58,240 nt of DNA from NCBI GenBank assembly GCA_945965395.1, contig CAMFND010000100.1:1-58240 (forward strand), written 5' to 3'. The position numbers and the translations under genes are program-made. This DNA comes from an uncultured Bacteroides sp. Its GTDB lineage: Bacteria > Bacteroidota > Bacteroidia > Bacteroidales > Bacteroidaceae. Positions 45,810 through 54,364 of the stretch are shown here, piece after piece. Below the pieces are notes generated by a model. It made no database searches. It worked only from the letters and a program-made list of their open reading frames with translations, and was not told the DNA's origin. The number at the start of each line of letters is the position of its first letter. Within the stretch, counting starts at the first letter, position 1.

Positions 45810-47471
45810 TTAAAATTTGTATTCCTTGCGTGCCATGTTTCCGCATTGGTCGGTCACCGTCACTTCCAGTTTGTGTGGTACCCCTTTCTTTACTTTCTCC
45901 GGGTCCTGAATCACTAAAATGCCTTTTTTCAGGCCAAACAAAACGAACTTGCCGTCGATGTATACCTTGTAGCTTCCGATGCCCGATTCCATATCCTTTA
46001 TCCGGAAACGGATATTTCGGCTGGTGCGCCATCCGCCCTGACCGATAGGAGTGATTTGCGGGGCAATGGTATCCACGTCCACAGAGAAGGTGCCGAGTGA
46101 GCGTACGCGCGTCTTTATCCATCCGTTGGCGTATTTTCCTCCCATGGAGCTTCGCCGTTTTCCGGCTTTCTGCACGATGTAGTATTTCGTGGTGTCGGTC
46201 ACGGGCATGTGGCGCAGGCCGATGGACAACTCGCAATAGCTGTGTATGGGTGTCCGTCCGGCATCCAGTATGTAGTCGAAGGCGATACGTGAACTGTCTC
46301 CCCACATGTCCGTGCGGAGCGGCACATCCTCGTACACATAATAGCGTGGCACCACCAGTTCCATACCCGGTTTCTGAATGACGTTTGCCTGGTTCCAGTA
46401 AAGCATTTCATTGGCTTCCGGCTTGTATTCAGGAATATCCTGCCGTTTACCCTTTACGATAAATTGATAGATTCTGCGGTTCCCGAAGTTGTCTTCCAAT
46501 ACATATCGGAAATGATAATCTCTTTCCTTGTCGATGGTTACAGCCCCCCGGTTCTCGTTGGTGTGCAGCAGTCGCAACCGGTTGCCCGGAAGCTTGTAGG
46601 AACGCATGATGAGCCGGCGGGTGCGGGTCAGTTCCTCATAGTCGGTAAAGCCGTTGATCATCCGGTTCTCATCGGGCAGCACCTTGTCGGTCGTGCTGTT
46701 GAATACCTGCACAGAGTCTACATACAGCGTAACCGAGTGTACTCCGTAGAAATTCGACGTACCGTCCATGTAATCCTTGGCGCTGATGCCGGTATAAATC
46801 TCTCCCCATGCGTGTATAGGCTGTTTCAGGTTGCCGATGGCGAGGAGTTTCTTATGGCTGGACCCGTTGACCACCCCTTTTCCCTGTATGGGATAAATAC
46901 CGATGAGGTTGCCTACAGGTGCTTTGCTGTCTTTCAGCAGATGTTTGAAATACGGCATCGGGTCAATGTATTCCCCCGTTTCGGTGCGTCGCAGCTCCAG
47001 ATGCAGGTGAGGTCCGGCTGAAGCCCCTTCATTACCGCTCAGGGCAATGATGTCTCCCTTCTTCACTGGGAATTGTCCGGGCTGGAATTTCAGGTCGCAC
47101 ACAAACGTTTCATGCGCATACTGATATTGACGTACGTAAGTCTGTATGTTTTTTGCGAATGAAATCACATGTCCATACACCGAAGTCAGTCCGTTGGGGT
47201 GCGTCACGTAAATGGCCTGTCCGTATCCTCCGTGCAGCACTGCCACGCGCGACACATAACCGTCGGCAATGCAGTGAATCGGTTTACCTGTAACGCCTTG
47301 CGTCTTGATGTCCAGTCCGTTGTGAAAATGGTTCGGACGAAGTTCTCCAAAATTGGCACTGAGCAGAATCGGAAAATCAAAAGGAGAGCAGAAGTTGCTC
47401 TCCTGGACGTGCTGGGCCTGGGCAGACAGCATTCCTCCCAAAGCCAGTGCCAGTATCATTTTTTGTCTCAT
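45810..47471 (-). CDS. M23 family metallopeptidase (LytM-type)
   Basis: The 553-residue exported protein has a signal peptide (M-R-Q-K-M ... S-A-Q-A-Q) and a LytM/M23 domain in its first 170 residues with the zinc ligands in HFHNGLDIK (H-x3-D) and the catalytic/ligand histidines in GPHLHLELR. The remaining 380 residues are beta-rich, with no family I can name, and end in a small Ig-like segment (KLEVTVTDQCGNMARKEYKF). It may cut peptidoglycan cross-links or, like many long M23 proteins, regulate other hydrolases. Both zinc motifs look intact. Confidence 0.9.
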   Translation of the reverse strand: MRQKMILALALGGMLSAQAQHVQESNFCSPFDFPILLSANFGELRPNHFHNGLDIKTQGVTGKPIHCIADGYVSRVAVLHGGYGQAIYVTHPNGLTSVYGHVISFAKNIQTYVRQYQYAHETFVCDLKFQPGQFPVKKGDIIALSGNEGASAGPHLHLELRRTETGEYIDPMPYFKHLLKDSKAPVGNLIGIYPIQGKGVVNGSSHKKLLAIGNLKQPIHAWGEIYTGISAKDYMDGTSNFYGVHSVTLYVDSVQVFNSTTDKVLPDENRMINGFTDYEELTRTRRLIMRSYKLPGNRLRLLHTNENRGAVTIDKERDYHFRYVLEDNFGNRRIYQFIVKGKRQDIPEYKPEANEMLYWNQANVIQKPGMELVVPRYYVYEDVPLRTDMWGDSSRIAFDYILDAGRTPIHSYCELSIGLRHMPVTDTTKYYIVQKAGKRRSSMGGKYANGWIKTRVRSLGTFSVDVDTIAPQITPIGQGGWRTSRNIRFRIKDMESGIGSYKVYIDGKFVLFGLKKGILVIQDPEKVKKGVPHKLEVTVTDQCGNMARKEYKF

Positions 47472-47495
47472 TTTTTCGTATTTGTTAAGCGGTTA

Positions 47496-47503
47496 CAAAG
47501 ATA
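47496..47503 (-). promoter_or_regulatory. -7 box (TATCTTTG) of the M23/C69 peptidase operon
   Basis: Minus-strand TATCTTTG, 24 bp before the ATG at 47471. Confidence 0.58.
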
Positions 47504-47587
47504 TTAAGAAATCCTGAAGCTACAATCTTTTTGGATTGACTCTAAAAAATACGAAGGTTTTTATTAGGATAATTTCTTTGAATCTTT

Positions 47588-47595
47588 TATTTTTG
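47588..47595 (+). promoter_or_regulatory. -7 box (TATTTTTG) of the phosphohexomutase gene
   Basis: TATTTTTG, 45 bp before the ATG at 47641. Confidence 0.5.
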
Positions 47596-47640
47596 TCTGT
47601 CTCTTATAGAACGATTTATTATTTATTAAACATTATAATC

Positions 47641-49386
47641 ATGGAAAACAATGAATTAATTAAACAGTGTACAGAGAAGGCTCAAACGTGGTTGACCGCA
47701 GCATACGATGCCGAAACACAGGCCGAAGTAAAAGCCATGCTTGAAAATCCGGATAAGACCGATTTGATTGATGCGTTTTACAAAGACCTGGAATTCGGAA
47801 CAGGTGGTTTGCGCGGTATCATGGGAGCCGGTTCCAATAGAATGAACATCTATACGGTAGGTGCTGCTACTCAGGGCTTGGCTAACTACCTGAACAAATG
47901 CTTTGCCGGAAAGAAAGACATTTCAGTAGTGGTAGGTCACGACTGCCGTAACAATAGCCGTAAGTTTGCAGAAATTTCTGCCGACATCTTTACTGCCAAC
48001 GGCATCAAGGTATATTTGTTTGAAGATATGCGTCCTACTCCGGAAATGTCATTTGCCATCCGTCACCTGGGCTGCCAGAGCGGTATCAACATCACTGCTT
48101 CTCACAACCCGAAAGAATACAACGGCTACAAGGCATACTGGGAAGACGGTGCACAGGTGCTGGCTCCGCACGATAAGGGTATCATCGACGAAGTGAACAA
48201 GATTACCAGCGTAAGCGAAATCAAGTTCCAGGGCAACAAAGAACTGATTCAGATTGTAGGTAAGGAAATTGACGACGAATACCTGCGTCAGGTACACACA
48301 TTGTCTATCGATCCGGAAGTAATCCAGCGTCAGAAAGACCTGAAGATTGTGTACACTCCGATTCACGGTACTGGTATGAAGTTGATTCCGCAGTCACTCA
48401 AATTGTGGGGCTTTGAAAACGTACATTGCGTAGCCGAACAGATGGTGAAGAGCGGCGACTTCCCTACAGTGGTATCTCCAAACCCGGAAAATGCAGAAGC
48501 ACTGACATTGGCCATCAAGCTGGCAAAAGAAATCGATGCCGACATTGTGATGGCTTCCGACCCGGATGCTGACCGTGTAGGTATGGCTTGCAAGGACAGC
48601 AAGGGTGAATGGGTATTGATTAACGGTAACCAGACTTGTTTGATTTTCTTGTACTACATCATCAAGAACCGTATCGCTATGGGCAAGATGAAAGGCAACG
48701 AATTCATCGTGAAGACCATTGTTACTACGGAATTGATTAAGAAGGTTGCCGACAAGAACCAGATTAAGATGCTCGACTGTTACACCGGCTTCAAATGGAT
48801 TGCCCGTGAAATCCGTTTGCGTGAAGGTCAGGAACAATACATCGGTGGCGGTGAAGAAAGCTACGGATTCCTGGCAGAAGACTTCGTACGTGATAAAGAT
48901 GCCGTTTCTGCATGTTCATTGCTGGCTGAAATCTGTGCATGGGCTAAAGACCAGGGCAAGACTTTGTATGACGTGCTGATGGAAATCTACGTAGAATATG
49001 GCTTCTCACTGGAAGTAACAGTCAACGTAGTGAAACCGGGTAAGACAGGTGCTGACGAAATCAAGGCCATGATGGACAACTTCCGTGCATGCCCGCCGAA
49101 AGAATTAGGTGGTTCGGAAGTGGTATTGGTGAAAGACTACAAGACTTTGAAGGCTACCGACAATACTGGAAAAGCTACAGACCTGGATATGCCGGAACCT
49201 TCCAACGTGCTTCAGTTCTTTACAGCTGATGGTACAAAAGTTTCTGTACGTCCTTCCGGAACAGAACCTAAGATTAAGTTCTACATGGAAATCAAGGGCG
49301 AAATGCATTGCCCGAAGTGCTATGCAGGTGCGCTGGCCGATGCAACTGAAAAAGTAGATGCAGTGAAGAAATCTTTGGGTATTTAA
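47641..49386 (+). CDS. Phosphoglucomutase/phosphomannomutase family phospho-sugar mutase
   Basis: The 581-residue cytosolic enzyme has the four-domain alpha-D-phosphohexomutase layout: GTGGLRGIMGAGSNRMN, the phosphoserine loop GINITASHNPKEYNGYK (about residue 150), metal-binding ASDPDADRVG (about 300), the sugar-binding GGGEESYGF and the C-terminal phosphate-binding VSVRPSGTEPKIKFY. It interconverts hexose 1- and 6-phosphates (glucose or mannose), which feeds glycogen and surface-sugar synthesis. The frame could extend to 47536, but those codons span the promoter; ATG 47641 is the family start. Confidence 0.95.
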   Translation: MENNELIKQCTEKAQTWLTAAYDAETQAEVKAMLENPDKTDLIDAFYKDLEFGTGGLRGIMGAGSNRMNIYTVGAATQGLANYLNKCFAGKKDISVVVGHDCRNNSRKFAEISADIFTANGIKVYLFEDMRPTPEMSFAIRHLGCQSGINITASHNPKEYNGYKAYWEDGAQVLAPHDKGIIDEVNKITSVSEIKFQGNKELIQIVGKEIDDEYLRQVHTLSIDPEVIQRQKDLKIVYTPIHGTGMKLIPQSLKLWGFENVHCVAEQMVKSGDFPTVVSPNPENAEALTLAIKLAKEIDADIVMASDPDADRVGMACKDSKGEWVLINGNQTCLIFLYYIIKNRIAMGKMKGNEFIVKTIVTTELIKKVADKNQIKMLDCYTGFKWIAREIRLREGQEQYIGGGEESYGFLAEDFVRDKDAVSACSLLAEICAWAKDQGKTLYDVLMEIYVEYGFSLEVTVNVVKPGKTGADEIKAMMDNFRACPPKELGGSEVVLVKDYKTLKATDNTGKATDLDMPEPSNVLQFFTADGTKVSVRPSGTEPKIKFYMEIKGEMHCPKCYAGALADATEKVDAVKKSLGI

Positions 49387-49431
49387 GATGCCGGGCGTGC
49401 GAGTGTGCCGCCAAAGATAGATTGAAATAAG

Positions 49432-49495
49432 GAATGTCATTCCCGCAAAGGCTTTCAGTAGTCTTTCTTGCTTCGGGAATGACATTCTTTTTTTT
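49432..49495 (+). terminator. Terminator of the phosphohexomutase gene
   Basis: GAATGTCATTCCCG pairs perfectly with CGGGAATGACATTC across a 28-base loop, followed by about ten T. Confidence 0.9.
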
Positions 49496-49702
49496 GTCAA
49501 AATGCTTGTTTATTCTGGGTGATTGCTGACAAGAAGTGTTGAATTCGAAAAATCTGCTAACCGTAGTTTGATACAAAATGTTCCATCCGTGTAGCTGCCT
49601 TTTTGGAATTAAAAATCTAACCTGCGCCACAGCTATCTGTAGAGGGGGCAGAAGAGGAATGGAACGGTTGTCATGATAGAATGAAAAATGAAAATCCGGA
49701 AA
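49496..49702. other. Gene-free stretch between the phosphohexomutase terminator and array B
   Basis: No gene or clear RNA was recognised. A distant inverted pair, GTTCCAT near 49579 and ATGGAAC near 49661, might bracket a structured or remnant element. Confidence 0.4.
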
Positions 49703-49812
49703 AATCGCTTTGGCGTTCGGAGTCAAACGCAAAGGAGTTTTGCCTAAAACGTCCTTGCGTTTTTCTGAAAACTCTTAGGAGTTTTGGAACAAACGCACTT
49801 GAGTCTTTTTCG
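49703..49812. repeat. 22-bp-period palindromic repeat array B (five units)
   Basis: Units start at 49703, 49725, 49747, 49769 and 49791, exactly 22 bp apart. The central unit is the same 16-mer (AAACGTCCTTGCGTTT) as the last two units of array A, 35 kb away. The unit at 49769 is AAACTC-TTAG-GAGTTT: both arms changed together relative to AAACGC/GCGTTT, so the palindrome is kept. Outer units are more degenerate. It lies between the convergent phosphohexomutase and GH109-like genes. Confidence 0.86.
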
Positions 49813-50187
49813 CGGACCTTAAAATGAAGACTTTTGAGGACTTTATTTTCTATTTCAAGCGGGAATAGAAAAATCTTTAAAGTGACTGAATGATATTTGT
49901 TTTAATTATTTATTCCTTTTTTGTAGATAAAATATCTTTTTTTGATTTCTCCTGTCTTTTCTTATGTGATATCCTGTTTCTTCTTGATTTTTCTAAAATC
50001 ATTTTCCTTCGTAGGATATACACAAGGATAAACCTGAGGGCTGAATTTTCTTTTCTGGAGAAGAAAAAATGAACAAAATGACAGATGTATTTCTATGGAG
50101 AAATATTGTGGGAACTCCAGGGTTTATCTATATATTCGAATTTGAATTGGATGGAGCAGTCCGAAAAAACTAGTGCCAGATAAAGAA
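49813..50187. other. Gene-free stretch after array B
   Basis: A T-rich region with no convincing gene. A 34-codon frame at 50069-50173 follows a GGAGAAGAAAAA-like purine stretch but has no recognisable homology or promoter. A possible decayed repeat unit (AAGACTTTTGAGGACTTT) is at 49827-49844. Confidence 0.4.
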
Positions 50188-50225
50188 AAAGGCCGGATTC
50201 TCAAAATAGAGACCGGCCTTTTAGT
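50188..50225 (-). terminator. Terminator of the GH109-like gene
   Basis: AAAGGCCGG pairs with CCGGCCTTT, and inner TCTC pairs with GAGA. The minus-strand tail is TTTTTCTTT. Confidence 0.88.
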
Positions 50226-50264
50226 TTTAGGTATATAGGAACTAATACCTTTGGTAAAATATGA

Positions 50265-51974
50265 TTATTTCAGCATTTTCTGAGCTTGTTTCAGCATCTT
50301 TTCTGCTTGTTTTACGGCGTCTTTCAGTTCCTTGCTTTCTGCACCGTTAGCTTTCTTCTGAGTCTTTTCCAACTGAGTAGAAAGTTGTTTTACGCGTGCT
50401 TCAGCTTCTTCTTTTGATACTTCAGCTTTCTTTGATTTTGCCAGCCATTCCTTCATACCCTGTGCCTTGAGTGAAAGGGTAGCAGTTTCAGCAGCCAGTT
50501 CGGCAGCAGCTTCATCTTCCGGAGTAGCAAATGCATGGTGGAAGCCTTTCACGTCGTTCCAGTGTCCGCGAGTAAAGTCGGGGAATGCTACAGCTGCACA
50601 TCCGTTGTCCATAGAGATAGCACCTAATTCGGCCAGTGCACACCATTCAGCCAAGTCGTATACGTCCATATCCAATGGCAGACCATTCTGCAGACAGTAT
50701 ACCATACGGCTGTCCATGATGAAGTCCATACCACCGTGTCCGCCTACTTCTTTTGCCATTTCACCGTATTTCTTCAAGATAGGATGCTGGTATTTGTTGA
50801 CCAGTGCTTCCATTTCTTTTTCCGGAAGGAATGAGTGAGAACTCAGGTTGTCTACTTTCGGCTGTACACCAGAGGCTTTCATCTGAGCAGCGTCTACGGC
50901 ATATCCTTCTACCGGATATTTATTAGCGAATCCTTTTGTTCCGGTCAGCTGATACAGACGGTTGTAGGGCTGAGGATTCATTACGTTGTGCTGGATTTCG
51001 ATTACTTTACCGTTTTCTGTGCGGATAAGTGTAGTAGTATGGTCACCGTTACGGAATTCATCACAAGGTTCGCCGGTTGCTTTTTCTACCAGGGCTTTTC
51101 CGTGTACCGATTTTGTATCCATTGCTACCAGGGTTGTCATACGGTCACCACGGTGAATATCCAATGCCTGAGCTACAGGGCCAAGGCCGTGAGTAGCGTA
51201 TACGTCACCACGGTTTTCTTTGTTGTAACGCAAGCGCCATCCCAGTTTGTCTTCTTTTCCGTTTTTCCAATAGTAAGGCCAGAAATCATCCAGGTTATGG
51301 ATGTAAGCTCCTTGTGCGCGGAGTACTTCTCCGAATACTCCCTGCTGTGCCATGTTCAGGGTGTTCATTTCGAACCAGTCATAGCAGCAGTTTTCCAGAA
51401 TCATGCAGTGCTTGCGAGTAGTTTCAGACAGGTTGATAAGTTCCCAGCACTGTTCCAGATTCATAGCTGAAGGAACTTCGATGGCTACGTTCTTTCCATG
51501 CTCCATGGCATACTTGGCAATCGGGAAGTGGTGATCCCAGTCGGCTGCAATGTATACCAGATCAATATCTTCGCGTTCGCAGAGTGCCTTATATCCTTCT
51601 GCACCTGAATACACAGCTGCTTCAGGCAGACAAGCTTTCTGCAAGTATTTCTGGCATTTTTCTGCACGTTCTTTTTCATAGTCACACAAAGCTACGATTT
51701 TAGTTCCGGCAATGTGGGTGAAACGCTCAACAGCTCCCGGACCACGCATTCCCAGTCCTACGAAACCTACGCGTACGACATTCATCTTAGGTACAGTCAA
51801 ACCGATGACAGACTCCTGTCCGGCTGGGCGTTCCGGGGATTTTATCACGATGGTACCTTTGTTCCATTCCCACTGAGTGGAAGGTGAAAGGCTTTGAGCA
51901 AGCAGTTGAGCAGGTGTACAAGTTAAGGTTAAAACGGTGCAAGCACCAACAATCATTTTTCCAAAATGTTTCAT
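50265..51974 (-). CDS. Exported Gfo/Idh/MocA oxidoreductase, GH109-like, with C-terminal coiled coil
   Basis: The 569-residue protein has a signal peptide (ending L-L-A-Q), a Rossmann NAD domain with VGFVGLGMRGPGAVERF near residue 70, and blocks typical of GH109 alpha-N-acetylgalactosaminidases: YIAADWDHHFPIAKYAMEHGKNVAIEVP, YDWFEMNTLNMAQQG, RGDVYATHGLGPVAQALDI. GH109 enzymes use bound NAD to cleave terminal GalNAc, so a glycoside role in the periplasm is plausible, though simple dehydrogenase activity cannot be excluded. Typical relatives end near residue 480; here about 85 extra residues form an A/K/E-rich coiled coil. It is monocistronic. Confidence 0.88.
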   Translation of the reverse strand: MKHFGKMIVGACTVLTLTCTPAQLLAQSLSPSTQWEWNKGTIVIKSPERPAGQESVIGLTVPKMNVVRVGFVGLGMRGPGAVERFTHIAGTKIVALCDYEKERAEKCQKYLQKACLPEAAVYSGAEGYKALCEREDIDLVYIAADWDHHFPIAKYAMEHGKNVAIEVPSAMNLEQCWELINLSETTRKHCMILENCCYDWFEMNTLNMAQQGVFGEVLRAQGAYIHNLDDFWPYYWKNGKEDKLGWRLRYNKENRGDVYATHGLGPVAQALDIHRGDRMTTLVAMDTKSVHGKALVEKATGEPCDEFRNGDHTTTLIRTENGKVIEIQHNVMNPQPYNRLYQLTGTKGFANKYPVEGYAVDAAQMKASGVQPKVDNLSSHSFLPEKEMEALVNKYQHPILKKYGEMAKEVGGHGGMDFIMDSRMVYCLQNGLPLDMDVYDLAEWCALAELGAISMDNGCAAVAFPDFTRGHWNDVKGFHHAFATPEDEAAAELAAETATLSLKAQGMKEWLAKSKKAEVSKEEAEARVKQLSTQLEKTQKKANGAESKELKDAVKQAEKMLKQAQKMLK

Positions 51975-52012
51975 AGCTTTAGTTGTTTTTAAAGTTGAAT
52001 TTTAATTGGTGG

Positions 52013-52042
52013 CAAAGATATAAAAAAACATCAATATCCAAA
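52013..52042 (-). promoter_or_regulatory. Promoter of the GH109-like gene (TTTG ... TATCTTTG)
   Basis: On the minus strand TTTG (52039-52042) and TATCTTTG (52013-52020) are 18 bp apart, a full -33/-7 match, 38 bp before the ATG. Confidence 0.68.
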
Positions 52043-52316
52043 TGTTTTTTTTAAAAAACGCGCAGATATTAAAAAAGAATAAGAATTAGATTCTTTAAAC
52101 GAAATAAAATAAGGTATATCGTGATGTATTCTTAAATAAATAGACCTTAGGATAGGAAATAGCAATAAGATGAAAGACTAGATTCAGAAGTTTTGCAGAG
52201 ATGAGTCTGCCTAAATTTATGCGTTGTATATGAAAATGTGGAGGTGATAAACTGACAACAAAAAATGCAGACTTTCTTACGAATAATAATTTATTTGAAA
52301 AAAAAGTGTCATTTTA
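52043..52316. other. Gene-free A/T-rich stretch upstream of the ilv promoter
   Basis: No gene, repeat array or stable hairpin was recognised. It separates two divergent promoters and could hold regulator sites, but none is identifiable. Confidence 0.4.
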
Positions 52317-52347
52317 TTTGCATGTTACAAAAAACCCTTTACCTTTG
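52317..52347 (+). promoter_or_regulatory. Promoter of the ilv operon (TTTG ... TACCTTTG)
   Basis: TTTG at 52317-52320 and TACCTTTG at 52340-52347 are 19 bp apart, matching the Bacteroides -33/-7 pattern. Transcription should start near 52353, about 27 nt before the leader peptide. Confidence 0.72.
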
Positions 52348-52379
52348 CATCTGTAAACAAAAAACGAGAGAAGACAGAT

Positions 52380-52475
52380 ATGATTACACTGAATACATTG
52401 GTAAACCTGGCAGTCCTGCATATTATTCGCGTCGTGGTCGTGGCACCAAGAGGTGAGAAGGTTTCGTGTATGTAA
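52380..52475 (+). CDS. ilv operon leader peptide (attenuator, 31 codons)
   Basis: This short frame starts at an ATG 33 bp after the -7 box and stops at TAA 52473-52475. Of 31 residues, 14 are Leu, Val or Ile; residues 15-16 are Ile-Ile and 18-21 are four consecutive Val (GTC GTG GTC GTG at 52431-52442). The Val run ends just before a pairing segment that can switch between antiterminator and terminator forms. This is the pattern of a ribosome-mediated attenuation leader, like that of the E. coli ilvGMEDA operon. Its product would have no other role. It is too short for ordinary gene calling. Confidence 0.85.
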   Translation: MITLNTLVNLAVLHIIRVVVVAPRGEKVSCM

Positions 52476-52533
52476 TCATGCAGTTGTGATAATATGGAAA
52501 GCCTTTCTCACCAGACGATGAGAGAGGCTTTTT
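52444..52533 (+). promoter_or_regulatory. Transcription attenuator of the ilv operon (alternative hairpins and terminator)
   Basis: Terminator: 52498-52510 pairs with 52519-52531 over 13 bp (one G-U), then TTTTT. Antiterminator: GGTGAGAAGG (52452-52461) pairs with 52502-52512 over 10 bp with one bulge, using the same bases as the terminator's left arm. A small upstream hairpin CACC-AAGA-GGTG (52444-52455) competes for the first segment. A ribosome stalled on the Val codons would cover CACC, free GGTGAGAAGG and so prevent termination; a ribosome reaching the stop would favour the terminator. Confidence 0.82.
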
Positions 52534-52551
52534 AATTAAAGAGTGAGGAAA

Positions 52552-54354
52552 ATGAAACATCAGTTACGTAGTTCGATGAGCACGGAAGGTCGCCGCATGG
52601 CAGGTGCCAGAGCATTATGGGTGGCCAATGGAATGAAAAAGGAAATGATGGGAAAACCGATTATCGCCATCGTGAATTCTTTTACACAATTTGTACCGGG
52701 GCATACTCACCTGCATGAAATTGGTCAGCAGGTCAAGGCAGAAATTGAGAAGCTGGGATGCTTTGCCGCAGAATTTAATACCATTGCCATCGACGACGGA
52801 ATCGCGATGGGGCATGACGGGATGTTGTATTCTTTGCCTTCGCGCGACATCATCGCCGACAGTATAGAATATATGGTGAATGCACACAAGGCGGATGCGA
52901 TGGTATGTATCTCCAACTGTGACAAGATTACCCCGGGGATGCTGATGGCATCCATGCGTCTGAATATTCCGACTGTGTTCGTGTCTGGTGGACCGATGGA
53001 GGCCGGAGAGTGGGGCGGACAACATCTGGATTTGATTGATGCCATGATTAAATCGGCCGATTCGACGATAAGTGATGAAGACGTAGCTGAAATTGAACGT
53101 CATGCTTGCCCGGGATGCGGAAGCTGCTCGGGTATGTTTACTGCCAACTCTATGAACTGCTTGAATGAGGCCATCGGTCTGGCACTTCCGGGAAATGGTA
53201 CCATCTTGGCTACTCATACCAACCGTAAACAGCTGTTCAAGGATGCAGCCGCATTGATTGTAAAGAATGCTTATAAATATTATGAGGAAGGAGACGACAG
53301 TGTGCTGCCACGCAGTATCGCCACTCGTCAGGCTTTCCTGAACGCCATGACGCTCGATATTGCCATGGGTGGTTCTACCAATACAGTGCTTCACCTGCTG
53401 GCTGTAGCTCACGAAGCGGAAGTGGATTTTAAGATGGACGACATTGATATGTTGTCACGTCGGGTGCCTTGTCTTTGCAAGGTGGCTCCCAATACACAGA
53501 AGTACCACATTCAGGATGTGAACCGTGCCGGAGGTATCCTGAACATTCTGGGCGAGCTGGCCAAAGGCGGACTGCTGGATACTACGGTTCATCGTGTGGA
53601 TGGAACGACACTGGCAGAAGCTATTGCAAAATATGCTATTTGTGTACCGGAAGTCGATGCAGAAGCACAGCGCATTTATTCAAGTGCACCGGGCGGTAAG
53701 TTCTGTATTCAGTTAGGCGTACAGAATGCCACTTATAAGGAACTGGATACCGACCGTGCCAACGGATGCATTCGCGACTTGCAGCATGCGTACAGCAAGG
53801 ATGGTGGCTTGGCTGTATTGAAAGGAAATATCGCACAGGATGGCTGTGTGGTAAAAACAGCCGGAGTGGATGAAAGCATCTGGAAGTTCTCCGGACCAGC
53901 CAAGGTGTTCGATTCGCAGGAAGCTGCCTGCGAGGGAATCTTGGGAGGTAGGGTTGTGAGCGGTGATGTAGTAGTCATTACTCATGAAGGTCCGAAAGGT
54001 GGTCCGGGTATGCAGGAGATGCTGTATCCTACCTCTTATATTAAATCCAAACATTTGGGTAAAGAATGTGCGCTGATTACCGACGGACGTTTCAGTGGAG
54101 GAACTTCCGGACTGAGTATCGGACATATTTCTCCGGAAGCAGCTGCCGGAGGTAACATCGGTAAGATTGTAGATGGTGACATCATTGAAATAGATATTCC
54201 TAACCGCTCTATCAATGTGAAGCTCTCGGATGAAGAACTGGCTCAGCGCCCGATGACACCGGTGACACGCGACCGGAAGGTTTCGAAGGCACTGAAGGCA
54301 TACGCCAGCATGGTGAGCTCAGCAGATAAAGGTGGAGTGAGAATCGTAGAATAA
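52552..54354 (+). CDS. ilvD: Dihydroxy-acid dehydratase
   Basis: IlvD dehydrates 2,3-dihydroxy-isovalerate and -methylvalerate to the 2-keto acids of Val, Leu and Ile. The 600-residue protein has the iron-sulfur cysteines in [12 protein letters not shown] and [27 protein letters not shown], and the C-terminal [30 protein letters not shown] 52552 is chosen; an in-frame GTG at 52543 would add three residues. It is the first enzyme gene after the attenuator, and ilvB follows after 10 bp. Confidence 0.97.
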   Translation: MKHQLRSSMSTEGRRMAGARALWVANGMKKEMMGKPIIAIVNSFTQFVPGHTHLHEIGQQVKAEIEKLGCFAAEFNTIAIDDGIAMGHDGMLYSLPSRDIIADSIEYMVNAHKADAMVCISNCDKITPGMLMASMRLNIPTVFVSGGPMEAGEWGGQHLDLIDAMIKSADSTISDEDVAEIERHACPGCGSCSGMFTANSMNCLNEAIGLALPGNGTILATHTNRKQLFKDAAALIVKNAYKYYEEGDDSVLPRSIATRQAFLNAMTLDIAMGGSTNTVLHLLAVAHEAEVDFKMDDIDMLSRRVPCLCKVAPNTQKYHIQDVNRAGGILNILGELAKGGLLDTTVHRVDGTTLAEAIAKYAICVPEVDAEAQRIYSSAPGGKFCIQLGVQNATYKELDTDRANGCIRDLQHAYSKDGGLAVLKGNIAQDGCVVKTAGVDESIWKFSGPAKVFDSQEAACEGILGGRVVSGDVVVITHEGPKGGPGMQEMLYPTSYIKSKHLGKECALITDGRFSGGTSGLSIGHISPEAAAGGNIGKIVDGDIIEIDIPNRSINVKLSDEELAQRPMTPVTRDRKVSKALKAYASMVSSADKGGVRIVE

Positions 54355-54364
54355 AGAGAGGCTT

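Noticed and set aside
49890..50072. 60-residue frame in the T-rich gap before the GH109-like terminator
   Set aside because: It is a low-complexity F/I/L-rich translation of T-rich DNA with no promoter, ribosome site or family.
50835..51470. 211-residue frame opposite the GH109-like gene
   Set aside because: It is antisense to a conserved protein; composition reflects the opposite strand's codons.
52265..52456. 63-residue frame overlapping the ilv leader
   Set aside because: It crosses the promoter in a different frame; the Val-rich frame starting at 52380 fits the regulatory layout.
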